From Fonsecaea monophora (taxonomy: Eukaryota; Ascomycota; Eurotiomycetes; Chaetothyriales; Herpotrichiellaceae), in assembly GCF_001642475.1 (NCBI RefSeq), contig NW_019174136.1:1-22572 (forward strand): a DNA stretch of 22,572 nucleotides. Reading direction: 5' to 3'. Positions 1 to 8,882 of this stretch are shown here, one piece after another. The position numbers and the translations under genes were made by a program. Each line of letters starts with the position of its first letter. Position 1 is the first letter of the stretch. Under the pieces are notes generated by a model. That model saw only the letters and a list, made by a program, of their open reading frames with translations, did no database searches and had not been told where the DNA came from.

Positions 1-492
1 ACATCAACCACTGTAGTATAAAATTCGTAGTAAAACCGGTCGAGAAAAACCAACCCTGTAAAGGGCGAGTTTTCCTTGTCACAGACCAGCAGGTTGAGCT
101 GTTCTGTGATAAGTTTTTTGCCATTTTTGCGCGAGACCCGTCCTACTAGAAGCTGTCTGTCTCGGAATGATGTTACGGTACTGTCGCCATGTCTCATCCA
201 GTCATGCATACAAGTACTTGTACAAATATGTTCATGGCGAGATGGATCGTTTGAGGTGACTTTCGGGTAATGCCGAACGCGTTCTGCATTACCGAACTAA
301 ATAGGCATAGCGGCGTCCACTCACCCAAGTAACTCGGCAAACTTACCTAGAAACACACCAACTCCCCAAACCTGCGACTCTGCAACTACAGGTGAGGTGT
401 AATGGCTACGCTTCTATTGTTGCGTTCTGCGGTCATTCTTCACGTCTGTCTCACCATTGAGAACCGCTCCAACACCCAAGAACCTACAAAGA
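1..492. other. Upstream region of the transcription factor gene
   Basis: No convincing coding region is visible on either strand. The open frames here are short and lack recognisable motifs. The stretch directly precedes the ATG of the Zn2Cys6 gene and presumably holds its promoter and 5' leader. A short ACCGGT palindrome lies near position 36. Nothing else stands out. Confidence 0.5.
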
Positions 493-3292
493 ATGAGTCC
501 GGCGTCTCAACCACGACTCAAGCTGGTGCAGATGCCAGGTAGGCCTCGGCGGTCCGTGGCGTGCAATCATTGCCGGGCAAAGAAGATTCGCTGTACGGTT
601 GCACCCTGTAACAGCCGATGAGTCAGAGTACTAATGCTACGATAGGTAACGGCAATACTCCATGCGACAATTGTCTGGACCGTGCCGAAGAATGTGTTAT
701 CACGCGCAGGCGACGTCCGCCTACCCAGAGTAACCGAAGTACCGGTGAATCTGTGGTCGTACAAGGGATTAGCAGTGTGTCAAGTCCCTACACATCTCAA
801 ACCACATAAAGGAGTGACTGACAAGCCGAATAGATCGGACAAATGTGAGTCTCTGGTACGTTAGCGTGGACAGCAGGACTCGACAACGCTTCGTCGAGCG
901 ACCGGCGCAGTCACTCTAGCCAAAAGTCATGCTGCCGTGCGTTATATCAGCTGATATCCCTCAGCACCGTATGTTGGCATCTAAACAGAGCCAAGAAACC
1001 CCCAAGCAGCCACGGATGCAGACCCCTCTAGCACCCGGACTTCCAAGAACAACAGACGCGTATGAAGGACCCATCGATGCCTTTGACAATCAAGATCTTG
1101 GCCAAGAGGAGAACAGTCTCTATGCCACTGACACGGTCAGTCAGTCACTGCATACTCACTAACAGTTCTGATGGTTCTCTCAGCTCAACTTTGAGTACTT
1201 TGGTCTGTCGATTACTCCTTCCACGGCACGGTACTGATGGGCAACAGGCCCGCGCTGCATGATGTCCTTTTACTCCCAGCCTGCTGTGGACTGGATAGTT
1301 TTAAAAGTGAAATCACCCGAGTATAACAGCTCGGTCAAGCGCCTTGTTCAAGAATCGGCCCGGATGCTCAAAATGAACCACGGTGCCTTGTCATCTTGTC
1401 GAGAGCCAGAGCCCGCTCCGCAAGTTGCATGGCAATACACCAATGGCGAGTAACTGAAACTCGTCAATATCTAATTTAAGCTGATTTGTGATCCAGCGTA
1501 CTTTGAAGAAGGATCGGATCTTGCTTGGGGCTTGGTCGAACGCCCTGTATTTGAGTCCCGACTCCGCGCGCACTTCAGCGGCACCCATATCCCAGTTACA
1601 GACGACAAAGGTTGGTACGCACTACGCAACATCATCTGGGCGCATGGGTGCCAGATTGTTCTTTCCAAGACCAGGACCTTCCACGACACCTTGCAGGCTT
1701 CATGGGCTCTTTTCCAAAATGCACTTTCTGTGCATACCGAGATCGTGTTCTTACACACTTCCTTGATGGGTGTACAGGCCCTAATATCGATGGTAACTAC
1801 CTTATCTCTGTCAAAGCTCGAGCCAGGACTCTGATTCCCAACGGTAGGTATATTTTAGCGAGAGTATGGGTGAAGTGTCGCTGCAGTACACATTATGCAC
1901 AGACGCTTTGCGACTCGCGTGCTCCAAAGGTCTTCATAGACAGCCCTCACACTCGTGGAAAATCCCGCTGCATGAAGTCAGACATCGGAACTGGATATTC
2001 TGGTCCATTTATTGCCTGGAGAAGCAAATCTGCACCCGTTCAGGCCGCCCTTCAGTGTGTCATTCATTCCTCATTTGATGTGCAGACAGTGTGTCTAACC
2101 TTGGTAGATAATGGACGATGATGAAATCAGTTGTCAAGTTCCCCAAGCCGCCCCAAGCGGACTAACGACCGATACTCTGTATTGCCACACGCTGATCAAG
2201 ATGATGCAATTAGCCTCCAAGGCTAGGAAGCAGCTTTCCAGTGCACGTGCTCTCAGGCAGACGAGTGACCAACTATTTCAAGCCGTGCATAATCTAAGGA
2301 AGGAACTCGCAGAATTCAAGAACTCAGTACAGCAGCATATCTGTCTTGACGATGCGATTGATGTTGCTCGATTACCAGCTGGTATGACCCTGCGCCAGGC
2401 TCAATCACTTCAATCACATTATTTCTGTCTGGTGTTGGACATCAATACCCCTTTGACCTACCCTTGGTTGGATGTCTCCACCTATGTAGCGGGTAATATG
2501 GTGGCTGCTACCCAGGTGCATGCTTCATATAACGACGTGGCTCAGGTTTCGCGTGCGGCTATCCTCGCTGCCAGGCAGGTACATATCGACGGTGGCTGCG
2601 CTGCCTTGTAAGACACTCTGCACCGAGACCTTCTCGATGGATGTTTGTTGCCAGATGAAAGTTAACTCTCCAGCAGAATCGCACGATACGCACCATTGTA
2701 CAGTTTTTTCAACCTCTTCATCCACATCATTCGAGACACCACTTTGTCCACTGTTCCATCAGACCTACTGCTACTAGGTAAGTGTCGGGGCCTGTTCTGT
2801 ACCGTACCGCGTGTCCCTCGTGAAGAGGAGGTCGACGCATATGCTCGGCGGCAAGAGACCAAAAGTGACTGACGAACTTCACGTGCAGACCTTGCGTTGG
2901 GTTACTTTTCCAACCTCGAACTTACCACGGGTCTCCAGCTGCCGCGTCTTTTTGTGTGAGAGATGTGCCACTTTGCCCGTCTTGCTGTGAAACATCAGGA
3001 GCGCTCGCACGAGAGCACTACAGAGCCAGAAATCAATGGGGAGATGGAGGCCAATGAAAGCTTCCAGCCTGCACCTTTGACGAATTCCACTTTGAACATA
3101 GGCGACACCAGTACTGTTCCATTACTTGTGAGTTATCTTCAAGATTGCCTACGACTAGGTTTGTTTTATTTACACACAATACTAACTTGATACTCACAGG
3201 AGCAGGATTTTTTTGAATTATTCCCAGCAGAAGATTTCGAAACATGGAGCACTCTGGTTCCTTTCGATGAGGCCACCGATTGGACGTTCTGA
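493..3292 (+). CDS. Zn(II)2Cys6 transcription factor with fungal-specific (MHR) domain; in-frame TGA near the C-terminus
   Basis: Predicted nuclear DNA-binding regulator. The ATG at 493 (A at -3) opens a frame with CNHCRAKKIRC; splicing 593-645 joins it to NGNTPCDNC and LDRAEEC, giving the canonical C-x2-C-x6-C-x5-C-x2-C-x6-C cluster. The middle-homology domain follows, with landmarks AVDWI, AYFEEGSD, FESRLRAHF, CTDALRLACSKGLHRQP, IYCLEKQ, SGRPS and DDDEISCQVP. Introns that restore the family frame are 1136-1183, 1203-1247, 1446-1496 (GC-AG), 1810-1858, 2055-2107, 2608-2703, 2778-2888 and 3128-3199; the last exon ends DEATDWTF-stop. The linker at about 730-919 is unresolved and may hold one or two introns. 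A TGA at 2957-2959 interrupts the frame where an arginine codon (CGA) would be expected, so the gene is either a late-truncated allele or uses an extra intron (2954-2998). It converges with the amidohydrolase and is a plausible regulator of the unit. Family identity is firm; function is inferred. Confidence 0.85.
593..645 (+). other. Intron inside the zinc-cluster coding sequence, with a second possible donor
   Basis: Two donors, GTACGG at 593 and GTAACA at 608, both follow a T in codon phase 1 and can both join to the TAG acceptor at 643-645. A TACTAAT branch-like element lies at 629-635. The 593 donor gives a 53-nt intron and the canonical five-residue loop between the third and fourth cysteines. 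The 608 donor gives a 38-nt intron, short for fungi, and a ten-residue loop. The 593 donor is preferred. Confidence 0.75.
1446..1496 (+). other. GC-AG intron in the transcription factor
   Basis: The exon ending AWQYTN and the exon starting with YFEEGSDLAW join in frame, with an alanine codon split G/CG, only if the donor is GCGAGT at 1446 and the acceptor is ATCCAG at 1491-1496. The nearby GTAACT donor at 1450 would put a stop immediately downstream. A CTAAT element (1471-1475) can serve as branch site. The length, 51 nt, matches the other introns of this gene. Confidence 0.65.
2957..2959 (+). other. In-frame TGA in the transcription factor C-terminal region
   Basis: The frame reads LPRLFV, then TGA, then EMCHFARLAVK, with family-like sequence on both sides in the same frame. 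Related proteins usually have an arginine at this place, so a single C-to-T change (CGA to TGA, a CpG transition) explains it. Read straight through, the protein would lose its last roughly 90 residues. An overlapping candidate intron from GTGTGA (2954) to CATCAG (2998) is 45 nt and in phase, so splicing could remove the stop at the cost of 15 codons. Confidence 0.7.
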
Positions 3293-3487
3293 GATTGACC
3301 AAGATCCTTACTTTAGATGTCTGCATGGATCAGCAGACGTCGATCGACCAGAGAATTGACGCTACTTTTAAGTCTTTCATTGGTAATCACAATTGAGCAA
3401 ATTCATGGCAGCGACTTGCTCTTCCGCATAGAAGCACCACTGACCAAGTCGCCGTTGCAGGCGCTCTGTATCTCCAAAATATCCAGC
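3293..3487. other. Convergent gap between transcription factor and amidohydrolase
   Basis: 195 bp between two gene ends that face each other. No gene or clear hairpin was found. It presumably contains both 3' untranslated regions. Confidence 0.5.
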
Positions 3488-4501
3488 TTAGCTCTTCGCC
3501 GAGCTGTTCACCTGCTTCAAATCTGGCACTTTGATCCTCAAAAGGTTCTCTGCGTTTTTATGCGCAACGAGCTCGAGTTCCTCCTCAGTCAGCAGCCCGC
3601 TCTTGATGAGGTCTTGGAAGAATTTGAGGCCGTGTTCATTGGTTGTGAAGGGGTAATCAACGCTATACATGATCCGTTCGACTTTTGTGTTAGCAAGGAT
3701 ACAGCGCATCGGGTCGATGCTGAATGCGCCCGACGTGGTGATCCAGATGTTCTCGTTCCACACCTCACTGAAAGGTCGATTCCGCTTGCCCATGACGGAC
3801 TCTTGATCTATGATCCTCTGCAGCATGAAGGGTATCATCTCTCCAAAGTGGCCCAGGATGATCTTGAGCTTAGGGAACTTGTCAAACACCCCTGCGGCAT
3901 GCAGCCGAAGCACATGGAGACCGACCTCGGTGTGCCATCCCCACATGGCGCCCCCTACTACGGTCATGGCGCGAGGCGGGTAGTTTCCAGCGTAGGACCG
4001 CTGGAAGAAGTCTGGCGTGGGCCACGAAGGGTGGAGGTAGATCGGGACGTCCAGCTCCTGCAGCTTCTGCCAGAGGATGTCGTATTCGTTGCCGTCGCAG
4101 AACTTGTCGCCGGCCTTGTGGTCCACGAGTGCCCCGACGAAGCCGTGCTTCTTGACCGTCCGCTCCAGCTCAGCCGCCGCAGCTTCGGGGTGTGCCATTG
4201 GCAGGACTGCGAATCCTGCGAAGCGCATTCTGGTCTCCTCCGACTTGCGAATCTCGTCTGCCAGCTGATCGTTGCCAGCTTGGCAGACCTCGGGGGACGG
4301 GTTGTCGGCATCGCAATGCGATATCACTTGAACACTAACTTTGCCGTTGTCCATCTCTTTGAGCCGCAGCGCATCGGCGTCGAACAGTCTTTCGAGTGCC
4401 CCGGGCCATTTGGATATTGCTTCTTTCAGAGAGTTGTCGTACGAGTCAAACACGACGCGTGAGTACCAGTGCTCTTCGAGGGCGATGAGTGGCGGGGTCA
4501 T
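3488..4501 (-). CDS. Amidohydrolase-2 family protein, probable metal-dependent aromatic acid decarboxylase or hydrolase
   Basis: Intronless, 337 residues, the normal length for Amidohydro_2 proteins. The family includes gamma-resorcylate and 2,3-dihydroxybenzoate decarboxylases and fungal OrsB-like enzymes, which use a divalent metal in a TIM barrel. Metal and active-site motifs are in order: EEHW at residues 9-12 (E9 and H11 match the N-terminal ligand pair), YLHP with H157, GHFGE with H218 and E221, and VDYPF with D282. The start at 4501 sits in a good context (CCATCATGACC). The frame stays open upstream for about 100 more codons, but that part is serine/proline-rich, lies before the conserved barrel start, and is read as 5' leader. 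It diverges from the SDR gene and converges with the transcription factor, suggesting one pathway-specific unit. The cytosolic location is inferred from the absence of a signal peptide. The substrate is unknown. Confidence 0.93.
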   Translation of the reverse strand: MTPPLIALEEHWYSRVVFDSYDNSLKEAISKWPGALERLFDADALRLKEMDNGKVSVQVISHCDADNPSPEVCQAGNDQLADEIRKSEETRMRFAGFAVLPMAHPEAAAAELERTVKKHGFVGALVDHKAGDKFCDGNEYDILWQKLQELDVPIYLHPSWPTPDFFQRSYAGNYPPRAMTVVGGAMWGWHTEVGLHVLRLHAAGVFDKFPKLKIILGHFGEMIPFMLQRIIDQESVMGKRNRPFSEVWNENIWITTSGAFSIDPMRCILANTKVERIMYSVDYPFTTNEHGLKFFQDLIKSGLLTEEELELVAHKNAENLLRIKVPDLKQVNSSAKS

Positions 4502-5127
4502 GATGGAGAAGAATAACGGTGACAATGACTTACTAGATAAGGGAGGTGAGGGACTTGGGTTATTGACCGAGACGGAGATGGGGAGGACAATGCTGGTCTG
4601 ATCTTTAAAACGAACAGGTCGAGGATTGAGCTTGGTGAGACCTTGATCCCTGAAGTCGTGGATAGCTCGGTCCCTGCTAGATGGTGGACTTGGTACTTGT
4701 GTTACTCCGTCCCGAGACTTCACGCCTCCATTACTCGGTTCATTTTGATTCAACATCCCGAGTTCACGACACGATTCACAGTCGGTGTTGTCAGGACCCG
4801 AAGATGTTGCTTGTTCAGCAGTCGGCATTTCCTAATACGGTCGGCTCACCGTTAGTTTGTCCTGAAGAGCGGCTCGATGGCCTTGCTCGGCCTTGACGGA
4901 TGATAACGTTGGACTTCTGAAACGAACAATATGTGCTGCGAGGGATTCAGATTTGTAATTAGGCAGACGGTTCTGCGTTGCTGGCCATATGTGGTGGTGG
5001 CAGGCTTATATTCCTCCAGCCACCCAGATCACCCATCTTACCTCGAACACCGAGTCACCTCCTATACAGTACATCCCATATCTTTCCAGGAAATACTTCG
5101 CTGTAAACATTTTGAGAAACCAACACG
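4502..5127. promoter_or_regulatory. Shared divergent promoter of amidohydrolase and SDR genes
   Basis: 626 bp separate the two divergent start codons. No independent gene is supported here. The arrangement allows joint control of both enzymes, and the region contains the CGG/CCG palindrome described at 4837-4852. Confidence 0.65.
4837..4852. promoter_or_regulatory. Candidate Zn2Cys6 operator: inverted CGG repeat
   Basis: ACGGT and ACCGT form a perfect inverted repeat with a 6-bp spacer, giving CGG-N8-CCG (4838-4851). Nested within it is CGG-N4-CCG (4842-4851). Inverted CGG triplets are the usual recognition form of binuclear zinc-cluster proteins. It lies within the divergent promoter, about 340 bp from the amidohydrolase start and 275 bp from the SDR start. 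Binding by the neighbouring regulator is inferred, not shown. Confidence 0.4.
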
Positions 5128-6138
5128 ATGGGACCTCCCACCGCCATCGTCACCGGCGGCTCGTCCGGCATAGGAGACGCCTTGGTCCGACACCTCGTCT
5201 CGCTGAACTGGCGCGTCGTCGTCGCCGACATCAACCCGCCCAAGGAGTCCCTGCCGGAGACGTTGTTCGTCAAGACAGACATTTCCTCCTGGCAGGACCA
5301 GGCCGACATGTTCGAGCAGGCGTATGCGTGGAGCGGGCGGCTGGACTTTGTGGCTCTCAACGCGGGTGTCGACCATGGAGACGACGTGTTTGGGAATCTC
5401 TCGGGCAATGTGGACCGGCCGCCGTCGAGGCCGGATACGCGGCCGTTTGAGGTGAATATTACTGGAACGTAAGTTTGCTCCCTTTCCTGTCTCCCAAGAA
5501 AGAAAGGGGGAACAAAGAGAATTTCAGCCCCTTCCTCTCTTACCTTTCCTCCCTGGCTGCGCTGGGTTCTGACTCGAACCTCACTCTTCGTACGGGTGTG
5601 CAGATTCTACGGCATCAAACTCGCCGCGCACTACATGACGGTGCCGAGCACGCACTCCGACAAACCCAAGCCGGGCGGCAAAATCATCATCACCGCCTCC
5701 GGGGGCGGCATCTTCCCCATCCCCATCCTCCCGCAGTACACGGCCAGCAAGCACGCGCAGGTCGGGCTCGTGCGCGCGCTCGCCCGCAACGACGCCGCCA
5801 CCACGGCCGACGTCCGCATCAACGCCGTGTGCCCCGCCATTGTCGACACCCCGGGCCTCCCGCCGGGACTGGCGAGTAAACTCGGCCCAGACCAGCTCAC
5901 GCCCATGAGCACCGTCATTCGGTGTTTCGACGCGCTGGCCGACTTCGCCTCTGTCGGGGATAACGACTGGGTTGCGCGCGGCAAGACGGGGGAGACGGTC
6001 GAGGCGAACGGGGAGGAGTTCATCTGGCATCGACCGCCGCAGCCACAGGGGGGGAAGTTTATGCGCGAGGCGGGTGTGTTGGCCGCGGCGCAGGCGTATA
6101 AGCAGATGAGCGCCGGGGGGGTTGCGACAGCGACTTGA
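5128..6138 (+). CDS. Short-chain dehydrogenase/reductase (classical SDR)
   Basis: NAD(P)-dependent oxidoreductase of 291 residues in two exons (5128-5468 and 5604-6138), with a 135-nt intron that starts GTAAGT and ends TGTGCAG. Rossmann motifs are TGGSSGIG at residues 9-16 and NAG at 78-80. The catalytic set is S146 (in ITAS) with Y159 and K163 (YTASK). An aspartate at the end of strand 2 (VVADIN, D34) favours NAD(H) over NADP(H). The layout resembles fungal 15-hydroxyprostaglandin-dehydrogenase-like SDRs, but the substrate cannot be told. The ATG at 5128 has A at -3 and directly precedes the nucleotide-binding fold. It shares a promoter with the amidohydrolase, suggesting that it oxidises or reduces an intermediate of the same route. 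Confidence 0.94.
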
Positions 6139-6748
6139 GAAGGGGGACGATGAATTGTTCCACAAATCGACGTGGACGCAGACGGGTCTGGGAAGAAGGA
6201 CATGGTCCCCGTAGTAATGATGACGTCGTCTTGTCAGGGTCAGTATTTGGGCCGCTTTTCCAGGCTAGCAGCGCTTAGAACTACGAATGAGTTAGAAGAT
6301 CCTCAGCAATAGCTTGTTGAGTGAAGCGAAACGGTCCCTCGTTACTCGTGTAAAAGAACGTGTAAAACGAACTGGCTAGATCTATTAACCACTTGGTACC
6401 AAGGCCGCTTTTGTATTCACTATTACTAGCGTAGCGCCTTAACTATATTATTTTACAGAATCCCCCGCTCTCGACGATGCACAGCGAATCCCATCACCAT
6501 CATGACGACAAAACGCCGGAAACTCGCCAAGATCTAAGCTACCTTCGTGTCTCTACATAGCCGTCTCGCACGCTGGGTAGATTTCACGCGATCGGGAAAC
6601 CTTCCCATCTGTGTCTCTTCGGCGCACCTGCGCTGCGCAGTTTTCTGGATCGACCGCCTCCGGGAGCCTCGTCCTCTGTGGCGACCAAGGAACATCACGG
6701 CTGGAGACTGCTCCAGACTGTACGCCATGCGAACGCCCTAATAGAACG
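6139..6748. other. Intergenic region between SDR and FTA2-like genes
   Basis: About 610 bp with no gene I can support. It contains the 12-bp perfect palindrome CTTGGTACCAAG at 6392-6403. From about 6560 to 6790 two overlapping frames are open on the plus strand, but neither has recognisable motifs. One of them continues into the FTA2-like gene and could be an N-terminal extension starting at 6611. Confidence 0.45.
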
Positions 6749-7509
6749 ATGGGCGAGCAACTTACAAAAGGCGCAAGGGATGCTGACTTGATGGGAGAAA
6801 GCATTATTGGCATTTACCTCGCGACAGAGCCGTTGTGCGAGTCAAATCGGCCGGTGGAAGACGATGAGCCGAGACTACGGCGCTTTGTTGATGACCAAGA
6901 AAATATCCAACGGCCCCGCCTGATCGGTAGCGGGAAACACGGCGTCGTGATCCTGACCACCATCAAAGGAGCTGCATATGCCTTGAAAGTTGTAAGTACG
7001 ATTGTGTGCGAATTACTTCCACTTGGCTAAACCTAGGGGTTCAGTTCAAGTATTGGAAGCAACCCGGCCCTGTCTTTTATGCATATGATCGTGCTATCCA
7101 CACCTCACCACTTGCCTGTGAATGCAGAGCTTATGCTCGACTGGACTCACTTAATGAAAATGGAACATGGGCTGCTCGGTGTTACGGGTGGATGAGATTG
7201 TCTGATACTCAATTCAAGGTACTTGGGGATGTTGTTAATACCCATGGCTTGAGCCGATGGGCTATTGTCAAAGAATACATACCATCCTCGACACTTCCGT
7301 GCGACATTCAGACGATCTTTACGAATTTCAATACCCCGAAGCAAGCACGAATACTCCCCCAGGACATTAGAGTCGAGAACTATAGAGGGTCAAAGATTGT
7401 CGACCTTTCGAGCACGTTGACGGCTCCGTGTCCGGAATGGTCGGGCTTCTTATTTGAATTCTTTTACAAAAAAACCATCTTTGGCGTCTTTGATTGGTTC
7501 AAAGGCTAG
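6749..7509 (+). CDS. FTA2-like protein with kinase-like fold
   Basis: Two exons, 6749-6991 and 7045-7509, with a 53-nt intron (GTAAGT to TTCAG) that joins YALKV to FKYWKQPGP in frame; about 235 residues. The order of motifs is LIGSGKHGVV (glycine-loop-like), AYALKVFKYW (lysine strand), CECRAYARL, IVKEYI (hinge-like), ILPQDIRVENYRGSKIVDLS (where a catalytic loop and metal site would be) and FDWF at the end. This matches fungal proteins annotated as Sim4-complex subunit FTA2, a divergent protein-kinase-like family expanded in filamentous ascomycetes. A canonical HRD/DFG pair is not evident, so kinase activity is doubtful. The ATG at 6749 has A at -3; 6791 and 6611 are alternatives. It converges with the ankyrin/deaminase-like gene. 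A kinetochore role should not be assumed from the family name. Confidence 0.7.
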
Positions 7510-7538
7510 CATTACATCTCTCGGCATCACGTCCGATT
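7510..7538. other. 29-bp gap between convergent stop codons
   Basis: The stop codons of the FTA2-like and ankyrin/deaminase-like genes are only 29 bp apart on opposite strands. Mature 3' untranslated regions must overlap if both genes are transcribed, which makes antisense pairing possible. Confidence 0.7.
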
Positions 7539-8882
7539 TTAGACAAGCGAGTTCACATTTTTGCCAACGAAACGAAAACGGACAGTTAAAGTCGCAAAGA
7601 TGCGCCTGAAAGCGGCATAGAATGTCTGACATGATGCGCACAAGTATTCCTTGCTGACAGTGATGACCGGGACCCGGGCTAGCGGCAGCAAGTCGTCGAA
7701 GAAGCTCTGCAGGTCTCCTGGTACAACGTCTTCGTCCTCAAAGTATTGAACGAGGGTATGATGGTGGACAAGGTAAGTCAGCAACTGAGGCTCAACGTGT
7801 GAAGCGGCGCGAATATCAGATGGAAGGCCGAGATGTTTGCGCAGCTCATCCGCTCTGTTGGCCCACAGATTGTTGTCAAGAACATTCCGCCAGCCCTGGA
7901 AGGTGTAGCCGCTCATTGCGATTACTAATGGGTAATTTGAGACTCGATCAAGTTCTGCGAAGGCCTTGTAGGGTTGTCCATCCGGGACCAGAAGAATAGT
8001 TTTAGGTCTGTACAGAGCAAGATTTTCCGTCTGCCATCCTCTGGAAGAATGACAAACCACGAGAGAATGGTCTTCAGCTCCTGGCGAATGAACGGAGTGA
8101 TGAGACAATCGCTTCAAGTGGCTCTCAACCCTGGCGCGTTGATCATCCGCATCGTTGCCTTCTCTGTATACACGGCCTGCTCGCGAACGTCGCTCGCCTT
8201 TATTGCGGAGTGTAGCTAGAGCCATATCCAAAGCATTCATCCCGTTCGCATCGCGTTCTTGAATATGTACTCCTTGGGCTGTAAGATATTGCACAGTCTC
8301 AAGACGACCCCAGAGAGAAGCTTCCATAAGAGGTGTTCTGCCAAAATGATTGCTTTGGTCAATGGCTGCGCCTCGATCCTGGAGCCATTTTACAGTCAAT
8401 ATTCCGTTCTCTTCCGTAGCGGCCAACAGAACGCCATTATCACCATCCTCATCAACTTGTGAAACGAAATCATCGTCCGGATAATCTTCAAAAAGGCGAT
8501 GCAATTCCCCGATGTCTCTTCGCACACATGCGGATATGTAGGCAATGTGGCGAAATTCGGGAGATTCATAGGGGTCTTCAGGTAGGGCTTCGGGGCGTCG
8601 TCGAGGAGGTGGTTGGGCATTCGAGCTTTCTTCATGAATGTGCAACCGCTCAGCCGCATCTGTAAGACTTTCGTCATCTCTGTCTAGCTCAGATCGTTCA
8701 TGAAGATGAGCAAATGACGGAAGTATAGAACGATACGGCGGGCTTTCGTTCAGCTCCATCAGCCTTCCTCCCAAATTCACCGTCGCAAAGACGGAATGGG
8801 TCCGATCAAACTCCCATCCATAATCAGTTGCCGTAGGATCTTCATCTTGTGGGAAAACGAGCCGATACACACCTCCTTTCAT
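7539..8882 (-). CDS. Ankyrin-repeat protein with C-terminal deaminase-like domain
   Basis: 447 residues from the ATG at 8882, uninterrupted. An acidic linker (residues 60-110) is followed by two ankyrin repeats (about 148-175 and 180-212, with GRTPLMEASLWGRLETVQYL). The C-terminal part has VPDGQPYKAFAEL, then HVE at 362-364 and CASC at 415-418. HxE followed by CxxC is the zinc and proton-shuttle signature of the cytidine-deaminase superfamily, and proteins of this design occur in filamentous ascomycetes without an assigned substrate. The same frame stays open upstream to 9035 with no ATG and encodes a zinc-binding-like CPFC (codons 8960-8949) followed by HGHG and CH, which matches the N-terminal pattern I associate with this family. 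The true start therefore probably lies in an upstream exon not resolved here, perhaps joined at the acceptor ending at 8980. Enzymatic activity is inferred only. Confidence 0.78.
   Translation of the reverse strand: MKGGVYRLVFPQDEDPTATDYGWEFDRTHSVFATVNLGGRLMELNESPPYRSILPSFAHLHERSELDRDDESLTDAAERLHIHEESSNAQPPPRRRPEALPEDPYESPEFRHIAYISACVRRDIGELHRLFEDYPDDDFVSQVDEDGDNGVLLAATEENGILTVKWLQDRGAAIDQSNHFGRTPLMEASLWGRLETVQYLTAQGVHIQERDANGMNALDMALATLRNKGERRSRAGRVYREGNDADDQRARVESHLKRLSHHSVHSPGAEDHSLVVCHSSRGWQTENLALYRPKTILLVPDGQPYKAFAELDRVSNYPLVIAMSGYTFQGWRNVLDNNLWANRADELRKHLGLPSDIRAASHVEPQLLTYLVHHHTLVQYFEDEDVVPGDLQSFFDDLLPLARVPVITVSKEYLCASCQTFYAAFRRIFATLTVRFRFVGKNVNSLV

Noticed and set aside
2957..2959. 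RIP as the cause of the in-frame TGA
   Set aside because: The implied change is at a CpG, not the CpA favoured by RIP, and the surrounding gene shows no excess of such transitions.
3317..4462. Plus-strand open frame of 381 codons opposite the amidohydrolase
   Set aside because: It is the antisense shadow of a gene with full catalytic motifs and has no recognisable domain of its own.
4502..4828. N-terminal extension of the amidohydrolase (about 109 extra residues in frame)
   Set aside because: The extension is serine/proline-rich and precedes the conserved barrel start, and 4501 has a better start context.
5581..6203. Minus-strand open frames of 190-194 codons opposite SDR exon 2
   Set aside because: They arise from high GC third positions of the SDR coding strand and have no motif support.
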